Below, piece after piece: positions 31,901 to 38,070 of a DNA stretch of 64,000 nt. Numbering within the stretch: position 1 is the stretch's first letter; each line of letters opens with the position of its first letter. The notes beneath the pieces were generated by a model that was given only the letters and a program-made list of their open reading frames with translations, ran no database searches and was not told the origin of the DNA. The stretch is from Sthenelais limicola (lineage: Eukaryota; Annelida; Polychaeta; Phyllodocida; Sigalionidae), in the NCBI GenBank assembly GCA_942159475.1, contig OW804102.1:20402684-20466683 (forward strand), in the 5' to 3' direction. Both the position numbers and the translations under genes were made by a program.

Positions 31901-33633
31901 GTCTCCATTGTCTCCATCAATTGGCACGAGTACCTTAACCAATTCATCAGTATATACAAATATATTGCACTATTTCCAGGCTCTGGTAATGTGTGTATCC
32001 TAATTAAGAATATGTTCACAGTACCTTCACAGTTTTTCCGTCGGTACAAGTCGTCGTACGGAGATTGCACCAGCTCCACCCCTATCGTATGAGGGGCCAT
32101 AGCAGTGATGACGCACGATTTCTGTACTCTGTTATACCACAGGGAGCAGCACGCGTCACTAATGACGTCCAAACAAAGGCGTTTACAGACGTCAGCTGTG
32201 ATATTACCAAACAGCGACATGGTTTTACCTACACCAGACAGCCTGTAGCCTTGGGTAACGTTAAACCCTGCTTCCACGGTTTCTGCAAAATAAGTGTGCA
32301 TTGTTTAGGGTCTATTGTATAAATACATGTATGTATTTACTCTTGGACTTGGATACCTTTTGAGCCTCTCATTACCAAACGGCACATTATCTTATTTCTC
32401 CTTAGTCCCGGCATTTGCTGACTGTTGGTTAGGTTCTTGAGCAATCAAACACAGTCCTGAGCTTCCTGTCTGATGATGTGTAGCGTTTCACTGTCCTATA
32501 TGGTAAGACTGTAAAACGCGAGCCAAATGTCGGCAAATACCGGAACTAAATGCAATAATCCACTCTGTTTGGAGGCTGCGGGGGTGTTATTGGCACAGAA
32601 ATTAATCCAGGCGGTACACTGAGATTTGTTTCTGAGCCAATAACACCCCGCAACCTCGAAATGGAGTGGATTATTGCATAAACATAACAAACCCCATAAT
32701 AAGCATATGCCCGCAATTATCATCATTCAACATCTTCATATCCAATCCATTCAATCCATTTAAAATTATACATCGTCATGCAGAGGACAAGTAAAAAGAA
32801 ACCAAAGTGACTAAGTGAAATAACACCAAAAAGAAACTAAAGTGAAGAACACCTAGTAGTCAACTTTTTGTCACTGCACGAAATGCCCCGTAGGCCATGG
32901 TGTACTGTGACACTGAGTTTTTTTAATTATGAAGCTGGATGTAGTCTCCCTAAAGCCCCGTGTCCTTTATCAAGGCCACCTGAAGTATTCTTGGTGTACT
33001 TCCTTCACACAACAAACGATTAGTGTATTATAGTCCGCCGGCTGACTATCACAATTGACATGGGCCTTGCGATCAATATTTCCGTTAAAGGAAGAGTGGT
33101 GGTTGCGATTGTATTGTGCTAATGGGTGGGTGCTGCTTAACTCACCTTCCATCTCATCATTGGCGTCACTACCTTTGTCCAGGTTATGATAGCCATGAAC
33201 AATGATATCGTGAAGTCCATATTCATATGCAGCTGATTGTCTGAAAACCAATCATAAACATTATTTTAACTACAGCTTCAATGACCCATGACAACTTGGT
33301 CAATAAGTTTCTAAATCATCTACGATAATTAGGTAGGACAAATGTGAAATATTTTACATAGACATTTTAAAACCTGATAAAGTAAAAGGTGTTCATAATG
33401 TTCTCCCTGAAAAAAACTTGTAAAATTCTCCATTGAAAGAAAGGTTTAAATACATAATTTCTCACCTGAAGAAATTTTGGTTGCAGATGGTGACTGCAGG
33501 AAACGTGATGCTAGAGTTGAAGATGACCTCAACATCTACTGCCTTGGGGTAACTCAACAGATGTATCAGTCGACCAGTGATAAACCAGGTAAAAGTTGAA
33601 CCAGCTGCAAGCACTAAGACCAGCCAGATCAGC
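4806..33633 (-). CDS. Giant modular DEG/ENaC cation channel (30 exons found, N-terminus missing)
   Basis: The protein should be a plasma-membrane trimeric Na+ channel subunit of the DEG/ENaC/ASIC superfamily. Family hallmarks appear in order: TM1 followed by [10 protein letters not shown]; GLxL and IxPG strands; a Cys-rich stretch ending in YMP; CECPKPC; and the pore motif [11 protein letters not shown] before TM2. Exons from high to low coordinates: 33466-33633, 33146-33240, 32025-32282, 30829-30972, 29962-30142, 28870-29024, 27782-28042, 27286-27393, 26685-26795, 26082-26438, 25282-25398, 24448-24653, 18598-18756 (or to 18775), 17586-17710, 16883-17096, 16322-16348, 15375-15494, 14829-14951, 13880-14110, 13165-13275, 12432-12531, 10810-10928, 10051-10133, 9367-9465, 8736-8889, 8347-8403, 6362-7756, 5936-6083, 5495-5586, 4806-4972. 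Phases agree throughout, apart from two junctions that need a choice of splice site. About 1,890 residues, against 500-900 usual for the family. Confidence 0.9.
4985..5373. mobile_element. MITE family A, copy 1
   Basis: A 390-bp AT-rich element with inverted ends built on aatgagtcacaagtcgcaaaa and ttttgcga...aacacatca, and the internal landmark atttagctactttactagta. It begins about 12 bp upstream of the acceptor of the channel's last exon. Confidence 0.75.
5495..5586 (-). CDS. Channel exon: pre-TM2 palm strand
   Basis: It encodes [16 protein letters not shown], then EAYDTSQFL, the canonical strand and linker preceding TM2 in ASIC/FaNaC proteins. Phase is 2-1. This is the second of two similar strands (compare 7518-7574). 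Confidence 0.9.
5936..6083 (-). CDS. Channel exon: end of the helical insertion
   Basis: It encodes about 49 residues of charged helix ([12 protein letters not shown], then a Lys/Asp-rich run) and ends VFVR before the palm strand. Donor is gtgggt and phase 1-2 fits both neighbours. It is the tail of the insertion begun in the 1.4-kb exon. Confidence 0.8.
6362..7756 (-). CDS. Channel exon, 1,395 bp: CxCPxPC motif plus a large helical insertion
   Basis: Codons 12-18 encode CECPKPC, followed by the YEPSLSYA segment typical of the palm. Codons 62-80 (about 7518-7574) resemble the beta-strand that in ASICs leads directly into TM2. Instead the exon continues for about 385 further codons. These are rich in Leu, Lys, Glu and Gln in heptad-like patterns with about eight N-glycosylation sequons (NIT, NST, NIS, NKS) and only three Cys. 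The insertion should be extracellular, glycosylated and alpha-helical. I recognise no named domain in it. It is far longer than any other exon here. Phase is 1-1. Confidence 0.9.
8006..8238. mobile_element. MITE family B, copy 1
   Basis: Inverted ends taagggattgttcataacta and aaatgaacaacagtccctaa enclose repeats of the phrase gtgcaaaa interspersed with C/G runs. Confidence 0.75.
8347..10928 (-). CDS. Channel exons: conserved DEG/ENaC ectodomain (five exons)
   Basis: Exons 10810-10928, 10051-10133, 9367-9465, 8736-8889 and 8347-8403. They give CIWDGKEY followed by [31 protein letters not shown] with [14 protein letters not shown] and the Cys-rich run to CQCRDEYMP; and [12 protein letters not shown]. 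This is the finger, knuckle and palm core of the superfamily in the right order with conserved cysteines. Phases are 2-1, 1-0, 0-0, 0-1, 1-1. Confidence 0.92.
9020..9263. mobile_element. MITE family D, copy 1
   Basis: A roughly 240-bp element with ends ggtcagattttcagaaaata and gtttctgaaaacttgaccc, with internal agtatatctgaatgtatt. Confidence 0.65.
11767..12055. mobile_element. MITE family B, copy 2
   Basis: Ends tagggactgttcattt and aatatgaacagtccctta, with long G runs at about 11896-11914 and 11982-11998. Confidence 0.75.
12432..12531 (-). CDS. Channel exon: acidic linker back to the channel fold
   Basis: The exon encodes an Asp/Glu/Ser-rich linker ending in SLDGLRTK. With a donor at gttagg it ends in phase 2 and joins cleanly to the CIWDGKEY exon at 10928. 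The stronger-looking donor 5 nt downstream (gtattg, exon end 12427) gives phase 1 and would break the frame. The junction is therefore inferred. Confidence 0.6.
13165..13275 (-). CDS. Channel exon: degenerate LDLa-like repeat
   Basis: A 37-codon symmetric (1-1) exon with CTPEDLTC, then [11 protein letters not shown]. Only four cysteines remain and the calcium-site DCxDxSDE is reduced to CDGQENEE. It looks like an LDLa repeat that has lost two cysteines. Confidence 0.6.
13520..13824. mobile_element. MITE family B, copy 3
   Basis: Ends ggatgttcataattaacatg and ggttacaaatgaacagttcc, with five or more gtgcaaaa phrases inside. Confidence 0.75.
13880..15494 (-). CDS. Channel exons: MAM domain 4 (three exons)
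   Basis: Exons 15375-15494, 14829-14951 and 13880-14110, all phase 1-1. Landmarks are [13 protein letters not shown] at the start, [17 protein letters not shown] in the middle and [13 protein letters not shown] at the end. This is a complete MAM domain. Confidence 0.87.
14503..14613. mobile_element. Foldback MITE family C, copy 2
   Basis: Diverged copy: ctaagccggttctcatgcg on the left, aaaccgcatgagaatg and tagtagactagggcctta on the right. Confidence 0.65.
16322..16348 (-). CDS. Channel microexon, 27 bp
   Basis: A 27-bp exon between MAM3 and MAM4 encodes a short polar linker (TSAHEFDIQ). It has a good acceptor (atattttag) and donor (gtaagttcc) and is phase 1-1, so it can be skipped or included without frame change. 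It is inferred from splice sites and phase alone. Confidence 0.5.
16883..18756 (-). CDS. Channel exons: MAM domain 3 (three exons)
   Basis: Exons 18598-18756, 17586-17710 and 16883-17096. They carry [11 protein letters not shown] at the start, CLGFMYYN in the middle and [11 protein letters not shown] at the end. The strongest acceptor (ttttgcag, at 18756) is phase 1, but the preceding exon ends in phase 0. An upstream acceptor giving an exon to 18775 restores frame and adds WCICFA. Alternatively a small exon lies undetected in the 5.7-kb intron that holds the retrotransposon. Confidence 0.8.
18043..18587. repeat. Minisatellite, about 9 copies of a 58-62 bp unit
   Basis: The unit reads cctaggttcgacgagtgcac, then aatatgcctgttagtc and acttcatgcagtgc. 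Copies start near 18053, 18116, 18178, 18240, 18298, 18356, 18414, 18472 and 18530. Most differ only in a short GGGGTC indel and single bases. It lies in a channel intron, its last unit about 11 bp from the exon at 18598. Open frames across it are a by-product of the repeat and are not genes. Confidence 0.9.
18995..19160 (-). repeat. Split direct repeat Y, copy 2 (3' terminus)
   Basis: A 166-bp AT-rich repeat starting cattattgcggcacc on the plus strand. It is identical by eye to 19401-19566. It defines the outer 3' end of the retrotransposon; the flank is tatatatt. Confidence 0.85.
19206..19400 (-). repeat. Split direct repeat X, copy 2 (internal)
   Basis: A 195-bp purine-rich block identical by eye to 23906-24100, ending atgccttgac on the plus strand. 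It abuts repeat Y copy 1 directly. Confidence 0.85.
19401..19566 (-). repeat. Split direct repeat Y, copy 1 (internal)
   Basis: The 166-bp partner of 18995-19160. It lies just downstream of the recombinase ORF. Confidence 0.85.
19622..20560 (-). CDS. YR retrotransposon tyrosine recombinase
   Basis: A 312-codon open frame with the catalytic set of the tyrosine recombinase family: Arg in [15 protein letters not shown] (H-x-x-R), and [13 protein letters not shown] supplying the Trp/His position and the Tyr nucleophile. It integrates the circular cDNA without target duplication. No ATG starts the frame (the first listed start is GTG) and an upstream stop lies near 20612, so it is probably made from an overlapping message. 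Confidence 0.88.
   Translation of the reverse strand: MLDRQKAARAPGTERNRKSSATLFLAFLRWRGITAEEVCFSVVCEYVEYLALHIKCPASIKNHLSHIREHWRRRGLSLSEINHHRVALSLEGIERRSDYSPSPKTPISMTALRQVVTQAAHLEEGTAIKAALLTLFFGAMRQSEVAPPSVKTFDHQKHLTRGDVIVNKDQVTITIKHAKNAQRAVQHQHRTLHAASDPTWCVVAAIKAMLAVSPTTSALQPFLVFTGSLRPMPVSFIKKQWDTSIRTCGLDPVKLSLHSLRKAAATEAFSQGVPELDIQKFGSWRSDSHKKYIYNNPSKRVSTSLNAAISQS
20439..22814 (-). CDS. YR retrotransposon reverse transcriptase-RNase H
   Basis: A 791-codon open frame. An N-terminal variable region is followed by RT motifs: [10 protein letters not shown] with the first catalytic Asp near residue 366, AMPFGA, and YLDD near residue 431. An RNase H-like domain begins near [10 protein letters not shown] at about residue 594. 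The open frame does not begin with an ATG and overlaps gag, so expression by frameshift, reinitiation or fusion is likely. Its 3' end overlaps the recombinase frame by about 120 bp. I see no methyltransferase domain. Confidence 0.88.
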   Translation of the reverse strand: MVGPAREGKRWSSPSPFPFKKHVVPPLYRIHEGGNSGVSSSQGKTTATSVNVKCSSTQSDHNKDGGAHAGSRDTPSRPGSRGGESWSGIGASHQDGGHCQQTEPHRIAKKQRIGDHKLQTSEKTTETDSVVTSNGAASESDTNVSIDFDAIRKYCETDGLLCPAPADPESFSAHRKQHWPEMVSTEHYCTDLIKIYSSVKRSGVPNHKGAKLLVPSELNMDGWEKYLVEGEDDFELLSFLKYGFPLGYLGPTSNTQDCDNHPSANNFPASVDKYIKKELEKGGIVGPMATPPFSPWCHVSPLMTRPKKDPGERRIILDMTFPQEASVNSYIRKNAIYGKIRSHGLPGIDDLAERLKVVGNRAYMATMDISRAYKNFRSDPLDWPLQCIKWKGRFYMETAMPFGARCSSMHMQRVADRIVGILASRGIWSRMYLDDLIIVSNDEAACRRHLEDAAHLLKELGLPEAEEKRQGPLHVVTWLGITANAKKMELSIPEEKVKEVLGVAGDVARKSSIPLKYLQSVIGKLLHISKCIKPARVFISRLLEGLRSVKDETVLVTEDMRRDLEWFMSFASQWNGKTLLRSERCEVVVQVDASPTGIAGMCGNSAYDIQVAPVGDGVGWTSEAQCANLVVAAHTFINNSHRGYRVIFKCRDPVVNSVATSGRTRNKVFLESCRQLWMLQAIYDLDFVFLDANTPLVKRLAISHLSNKLAARAREAYVKNNLCIIQPCMYIFNSIRSPICCRSGRPISSGAGARPTESSSSPRHREEQKIISDPVPSIPAVERHHSRGSVL
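22745..23845 (-). CDS. YR retrotransposon gag-like protein
   Basis: A 366-residue ORF from the first ATG (the open frame extends 11 codons further upstream without an ATG). The N-terminus is strongly basic (Lys/Arg/Ala/Thr). A central helical region follows, and the C-terminal Cys/His cluster ([21 protein letters not shown]) looks like an atypical zinc knuckle. It is first in the element and overlaps the RT frame by about 70 bp, as gag does in DIRS-order elements. No closer match is recognised. Confidence 0.75.
   Translation of the reverse strand: MTGRTTRAKQKPAAKSTAGKSKKGAVVNPQKKAEPKRTVTAKRRRTTTENPEETEAPDDRISRVEKAVAGMATTVTTLLGRLDNLDGFWVSGSNDIPTEEEPVKIDIPTPKALRSSQDAEGYIEREFAREEYFAPRADGKASIASDLYIKKLIRKPYMYLEKEGAATLKLKLEYRPRMELLEYAYGLVSLVRDPQRQDHSDDTYIMAHTQDVLEDAQLLPWPTVRRFSQNLFDRIEKGVIKWSDQQEIQTMRNRAAALGDNKVKHTSATRPNNSNVHTSRKPDQHVQKGSICQDWNAPQGCRHDGDHYNGNTNMLHGCAYCFSVKGKAFNHRVGDCTRLASDQGWSAQQGKGSGGAPLLPFPSKNM
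23906..24100 (-). repeat. Split direct repeat X, copy 1 (5' terminus)
   Basis: The 195-bp partner of 19206-19400. It is the outer 5' end of the retrotransposon, 60 bp upstream of the gag ATG, so it probably includes the promoter and leader. Confidence 0.85.
24101..24380. mobile_element. MITE family B, copy 4, truncated by the retrotransposon
   Basis: Only the right end (gtggttaatcatgatcggtc) is present. The left terminus is missing exactly where the YR retrotransposon ends. Confidence 0.65.
24448..25398 (-). CDS. Channel exons: Thr/Ser-rich mucin-like linker
   Basis: Exons 25282-25398 (1-1) and 24448-24653 (1-0). The first is dominated by TTE and TTQ repeats with NxT sequons. The second is rich in MTS and ends in a small Cys cluster (DTCDTCSQ). 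This reads as an O-glycosylated stalk separating MAM2 from MAM3. The second exon ends in phase 0 at a donor gtagta (or gtaagg 3 nt on), which constrains the next exon's acceptor. Confidence 0.75.
24684..24781. mobile_element. Foldback MITE family C, copy 3
   Basis: A near-perfect hairpin: tccactaagccgattctcat pairs with atgagaatcggcttagtgga. It lies about 31 bp upstream of a channel exon acceptor (24653). Confidence 0.8.
25567..25882. mobile_element. MITE family B, copy 5
   Basis: Ends taagggactgtttataattaa and atatgaacagtccctaa, with C runs and gtgcaaa phrases inside. Confidence 0.75.
26082..26795 (-). CDS. Channel exons: MAM domain 2 (two exons)
   Basis: Exons 26685-26795 and 26082-26438, both phase 1-1. 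The first holds [13 protein letters not shown] and a Trp. The second holds the ESPPF strand, [19 protein letters not shown] and the ending [11 protein letters not shown]. The order and spacing match a full MAM domain. Confidence 0.85.
27286..27393 (-). CDS. Channel exon: LDL-receptor class A repeat
   Basis: A 36-codon symmetric (1-1) exon with six cysteines and the calcium-binding signature [12 protein letters not shown]. This is a complete LDLa repeat, expected to bind Ca2+ and a basic ligand surface. Confidence 0.93.
27782..28042 (-). CDS. Channel exon: kringle domain
   Basis: A single 87-codon symmetric (1-1) exon with a textbook kringle. It has [16 protein letters not shown], then [16 protein letters not shown] and a closing Cys pair (EYCNITYC), six cysteines in the standard order. 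Kringles mediate protein-protein binding in clotting and growth-factor proteins, and they are rare in ion channels. Confidence 0.93.
28413..28834. mobile_element. MITE family A, copy 2
   Basis: Starts gatgtgttacaggaaaatg and ends gtgactcattttcctgaaac. It is in opposite orientation to copy 1 (internal tactagtaaagtagctaaat). Confidence 0.75.
28870..30972 (-). CDS. Channel exons: MAM domain 1 (three exons)
   Basis: Exons 30829-30972, 29962-30142 and 28870-29024. The first opens with [10 protein letters not shown] and ends in PGYDHSTM, a classic MAM start. The second has the central [11 protein letters not shown] strand. The third ends with the diagnostic IDDIDIGQC. Phases run 1-1, 1-2, 2-1. MAM domains are extracellular adhesion and oligomerisation modules. 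A MITE (family A) ends about 36 bp from the third exon. Confidence 0.88.
29068..29230. mobile_element. Palindromic MITE
   Basis: taccgtatttccccgtttat and cgtttataagcctgcc on the left, gggcttataaacgggtaa and tacggta on the right, about 160 bp overall. It lies in a channel intron, 44 bp from the MAM1 third exon. Confidence 0.75.
31113..31435 (+). repeat. Polypurine tract, about 320 bp
   Basis: The plus strand is almost only A and G (gggaga, gaggga, agaagg). It is a simple-sequence tract in a channel intron; long open frames over it are compositional. Confidence 0.85.
32025..32282 (-). CDS. Channel exon: PAN/apple domain
   Basis: The 86-residue exon has the PAN pattern of a glycine/aromatic start, then CKRLCLDV, a middle Cys pair and SCVI. 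It matches the C..LC....C..C.......C arrangement of PAN_1 domains, which bind protein or carbohydrate ligands. It is a symmetric phase 1-1 exon (acceptor attttgcag, donor gtactg), so the whole domain sits on one insertable exon. Confidence 0.75.
32551..32678. repeat. Foldback element
   Basis: gcaataatccactctgtttgg and gcgggggtgttattggc pair with gccaataacaccccgc and aatggagtggattattgc. Arms are about 50 bp and the loop about 40 bp. Confidence 0.75.
33146..33240 (-). CDS. Channel exon: post-TM1 wrist/palm segment
   Basis: It continues the DEG/ENaC ectodomain directly after the TICNQNFF motif, with RQSAAYEYG followed by an acidic tail. The FRxSAA sequence is typical just after TM1. Phase is 2 in and 1 out. 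From here the reading leaves the normal channel fold and enters the inserted module array. Confidence 0.85.
33466..33633 (-). CDS. Channel exon: TM1 and first ectodomain strand
   Basis: This exon encodes a roughly 20-residue hydrophobic helix beginning [11 protein letters not shown], then an extracellular strand with the family signature [12 protein letters not shown]. It enters and leaves in phase 2 (acceptor ctgactcag, donor gtgagaaa). The upstream exon should hold the cytoplasmic N-terminus with the conserved His-Gly gating motif. I searched 33.7-36.5 kb on this strand and did not find it. A donor-like site near 33924 is in the right phase, but a stop lies just upstream of it. Confidence 0.9.
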
Positions 33634-34361
33634 CTGAGTCAGGAGAAAATAAAGAGAGCCCTATTTAGTCTAACTCAATTTGGTTATAGTGTATTATTAT
33701 TTCTTCCTTATCATTTCTCCTTCTCTGTTTAGAAGTGTCATTTGAAAAAGAAAATCAAAATGTTTATTTTTCAAATGTTTTGTTGGTGGTTTTGAGTCAG
33801 AACTATGATGCACAGAAAATTGATTTAATAGTATAGAAAGTTTTAAACTGTGAAAATGACCCTAGTATAAAAATAGAAGAAATTGTTCCCTCATTGTACA
33901 AAATAGCACCCACCTGCTCATTACCTTTCAAAGACACTACTCTACTTCCGCTTCCTCTCTAGGCATTTGTCCCTAACTTTATATAATTCCCCAAGCAATT
34001 ACATAAATTATACGTGAAGGTTGACTATCATGAAAATACATTGAGTCAACAGTCAGTATTAAAATGAAATAACAAAAACAAACAAGTGTTATGTGAACGT
34101 TTTCGTGGTGGGATGTCGAGGTATTAGGTTGCATGTTTTCCTCTATCTCTCCTTTGCTCCCTCTGTACTTTCATCTCTCTCACTATTTCTTTCTGTTTTA
34201 CATCTCTCACTTTCTTATCCCTGCCCTCCTCTACACTGTTATAAATAAGCGTGCTTTGACACGAAAGACCGTGCTGTACCACACGTCTAGTTCGCGTATT
34301 CCCACGCGCCCCAGAAAGCTAGGTGTGGTGGTCACTCAAGGGCGACGAAGTTTTGGTGTGT

Positions 34362-34392
<31 letters not shown>

Positions 34393-36554
34393 GCGGCGGC
34401 AGTAGTGGCGGCGACAGAGACCTACCTAGAGAGCTATATTCTATTTATATACCTACCAACCCTTACACCATCCATACAACCATCATTACTTCTCCGACCA
34501 CTGGGCAACCCACTTCAAAAGTAATTGGATGTAGTTTTAGGTATACTAGTACATACATATCCCAGGTAAGTATGATGCATGCATCTCTTTATTTCACTCT
34601 AATTCATTAACTATGATCTTTAGTATCACATCTCATGAATAAGCCATGTTCAACTTTGTTTCAGTTTTGTGTCATTCATTATTGGTTTTTATATTTAGAT
34701 GAATACAGGATCATTGCAAGTGAGTGAGTAAGTGACGGCCGTGACAAAATGTGCAGAGCGTTGCCAAACACCCTCGAGTAAACCCGTGATTAAGCCGCGT
34801 TAGTATATCATTTGAAAGAGAACGTAATGCTGATTCTAGCCATGTATAATATATGCATGGTTTGATCGTTACAACAGGCTGAGTCTCGCGTGAACATTTA
34901 ATAATTCATTCCAATTCCAATTCATTCTTCAACGACTGGACACATCAAAAGTCAATGGAAGTATTCTTGGTAAGTTCACTTCCATTTTAGTTTCATCTCA
35001 TAGAACAAGAAAAATCGCTTTCATCATGATTAAGCAAGCTTTAAGAGGTTCGTTAACAGATGCTATAGTAAATGACTGTTTAGCTTGATATGTGCTATAG
35101 CAAGTAATGAGTGGCGACGCCCTGGGCGACAGAGAAAGCCAGAGACTGAGAGAATGGCCCAGAGAAAGCTTAGCTAAGCTTGAGAGTGGTCGCCCAGTAA
35201 GTTAGCTTGTTGAAGATTAATATTGCTTAGGATAAAAAACCTCATGTGAATGTGGATAGAGGAGCACTCTTGCCTTGCTCTACTATTGTACCAACATCAT
35301 GGCTTAATACAACTGGCCAGACAACTGGGGGCCGATCTTTCCGCCAAGACCGAACCGCACCCAGACCGAACCGCGCACAAACCCTACCGTGACCAACCCC
35401 TTCCACGAACAAGCTTTGCACGCTTGCCTGCTACAAGGCACACCGGCCTTCCCGTGACCACTAGACCGAGGCAGGGCCTCCTACCTCCCGCCCACAGGCA
35501 TCGGGAGCAAGGTAAAAAAGAAGACTGGAGGTTGGAAGAAAGAAAGAGAGCATTAAACAAAGTTTAATAGGAAGAGTGAAGGTTCTGTGGAATTCGTTGC
35601 CAATAGAAGTTAGAGAAATAAGAGACAAAAACTATATAAAAATATGTTCACCAATACAGGAGAGATATGGAATTTGGGGGGAAATGTTTTTAAAATTTTT
35701 AAATCTCAAATGACCCTTCTCGTGGAGAAAGAGCTACCTTTTGAATGTCAAATATATACATAAATAGGATCCACCCATTTGGAATATTTGTATTAGACAC
35801 AACAATGCTGGCCTGGATTTTAGAGATTTGTTTATACTCTTTAATACTCAGTTGGATGGATATCGTATAGGGTTAGCTCAGATCGAATGGTAGGGAAGAT
35901 ATTTAATATAGGCTAAGTTAATGAATGTGTAAATGAATGGGTAGTGGAAGTTGAGAGAGAGAGAGAGGTGATAGCCGTTGTGGGTATTACTTATGGATAA
36001 ACAATCACAAATTAATTATTGGTAGGCGTTGGTGACTGGCAATTCAAATCTAAGCACAATCAATGATATCAATTGGTTATTATGTCATTTATGAATATAC
36101 TGCTATTTAAATATAGCTCTTTATTGCATGTGGTCTGTTCCTGTATTTTTTCATTACAGAAGCTGGCATGGGGAAGATATTCATCACATGGGAAACGATG
36201 CACCAAAATGATGAAATGATGAATTTTAAGGGAACAATACATTTGAATGAATAAACAAATAAATAGTCAAGCAGTGTTTTCGTGGGCCAGTACAGGCCTA
36301 CAAAAGAACGGATAAACCCCCACCCCCCAGCCCCAGCCCCACCCCAACCCTGCTCTGGGGCTACTGGTTGTAGTGAAAATAATCACCACAGCATGACGGG
36401 GGCGCTGCGATCGCGTTGTGACGTCATTACCCACTCGCAGCCGCCAGTAGAAAAGTACGCGAAAAGCCAATATAGACAAGCGCTATGAGCGTGCAACAAG
36501 TTGACCCGCCTTTCGTGTACTTTCACTAGGGAAATGCGTGAACACTTACCACAG

Positions 36555-36765
36555 TGTACCTCCTCCTTCTGCCCCCTCTTCTCTCCATCTCCTTATTCTA
36601 TACTCCCTTTCTTTTGATCTCTCTGTCCCGCCTCCTCTTCAACCTCTCTCTCTTATTTTGCACCACCCTCTCCCTTGCCATTCCCTGTCCCTCATTCCCG
36701 CCTGCCTCTCCCCTCCCTCCCGCCTGCCCCTCCCCTCCCACCTCCCCGTCCCCTCCCGTCTAGCC
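36555..36765 (+). repeat. Polypyrimidine tract, about 210 bp
   Basis: A CT-rich plus strand (ctcctcct, ccctctcc) ending in ctcccgtc. Intergenic. Confidence 0.8.
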
Positions 36766-37693
36766 GGAGGTGATTTTAACTATTTTATCGGATTTCCTGA
36801 CAGAGATCTCCCAAATGGTGATCTTATTCTATCAACCAAAAACACCCTTTAGGTTTTAAAGTAAACCAAGAGTACAAATGTGGTTTTGATGGAAACTGTA
36901 TTTAATAATCAAACAATAGAATAGTCACAGACATCCGCGGTTTTGTATGAACCTGTGGAACCAACTAATAAATGCTATAAGTGGAAGACATGGGGGGCGG
37001 GGGGGGGTTGAGGTTGAAGAAATGGCAATACAAAACTGTAAATATATTCAAACTGAATTTCAAGAAATGTATAAAGAATCTAATGAAGTTTGCATAAAGA
37101 TTATCACCTATACTACATATATTCTAGTACTATGATGTATAATACTCTTATATCTTATATCTTGTATAAATAGAAATCTATAAACAAACATTCCCTAATA
37201 TAAAATGAAAAGTATTATTAGTTAAGAATCATCAAGGCAAATCTCTCCTATGTAAAAATGCCTGAATAAAGATTTTCGTTTCAAAATGACAGATACATTC
37301 CACGAAAGTGTGTCTGAAAGACATCGCCCCCCCCCCCCCCACCACACACACCTCGGACTGCCTTTTGTTTACTCAGTCGAAATCGATCAACATGTGCTTA
37401 TATATTTCACATAAAATCAGCTCGATTTCCGCTGGTTGAGATTTACAGTGGATATCGCCAATATCTCAGTGTTGACCACAGGTTATCCTCCTGTTATTTT
37501 AATGCTGTTTTCATGTACAACCAGTTACACATATGTTATGTGGTAATAGAAAAAACAGATGCCGCATGTAGTTACTTCCACTATAGATACGAAGAGATGC
37601 AAATTGTGACACAATGCGATGCTGGTGAAGATTCTATACGCCTCTCGCACTTCGTTTCCATGGTGTCCATCATCGCTTCCATCGTTTCTTATG

Positions 37694-37862
37694 ATAGGAT
37701 GTAACGAGGTTGGTTTCTGACTTACTGTACACGATGGTCACAAGTTTTTTTCGACCAGAGATTTCACGAGAAGCCGCAGGCTTCGAGTGAAATCTTTGGT
37801 CGAAAAAAACGAGTGGCCATCGTGTGCAGTAAGTCAGAAACTAACCGAGTTACATCCTATTT
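37694..37862. repeat. Long hairpin (foldback MITE), about 168 bp
   Basis: Almost the whole block is one inverted repeat. ataggatgtaacgaggttgg, gtttctgacttactgtacac and tttttttcgaccagagattt pair with the right arm ending aaccgagttacatcctat. The tip is ccgcaggc. Confidence 0.85.
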
Positions 37863-37959
37863 TTATACCACGATCTTATATTATAAAATAAATTGAAACA
37901 AAGTATTTATTTACCTCGCTTCTTTCCAATGATCCGCCATATTGTTTTTTTTATGCCAA

Positions 37960-38070
37960 AGCGCTAGACAAGCGTATAGCTGATTGGCTAATCAACGACG
38001 GCACGGTGGCATATGACGTCACGAATGGGCGTGACGTCATGAGCGAGCGATACGTCAACCAATGAGGATG
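37960..38070. promoter_or_regulatory. Cluster of CRE-like and CCAAT-like motifs
   Basis: Two tgacgtca palindromes about 20 bp apart (near 38014 and 38032) lie beside two CCAAT-type boxes (gattggcta, caaccaatg) and locally CpG-rich sequence. The cluster lies between the minus-strand channel gene and the plus-strand WSC gene, so it could be a promoter for either. It also directly follows the long hairpin at 37694 and may belong to that element. Confidence 0.3.

Noticed and set aside
33900..33960. Possible first coding exon of the channel (ending VFER before LIWLV)
   Set aside because: The donor phase fits, but a stop lies only five codons upstream and no His-Gly motif is present.
35250..35567. 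105-codon Pro/Arg/His-rich frame
   Set aside because: No recognisable domain, no splice partners; compositional.
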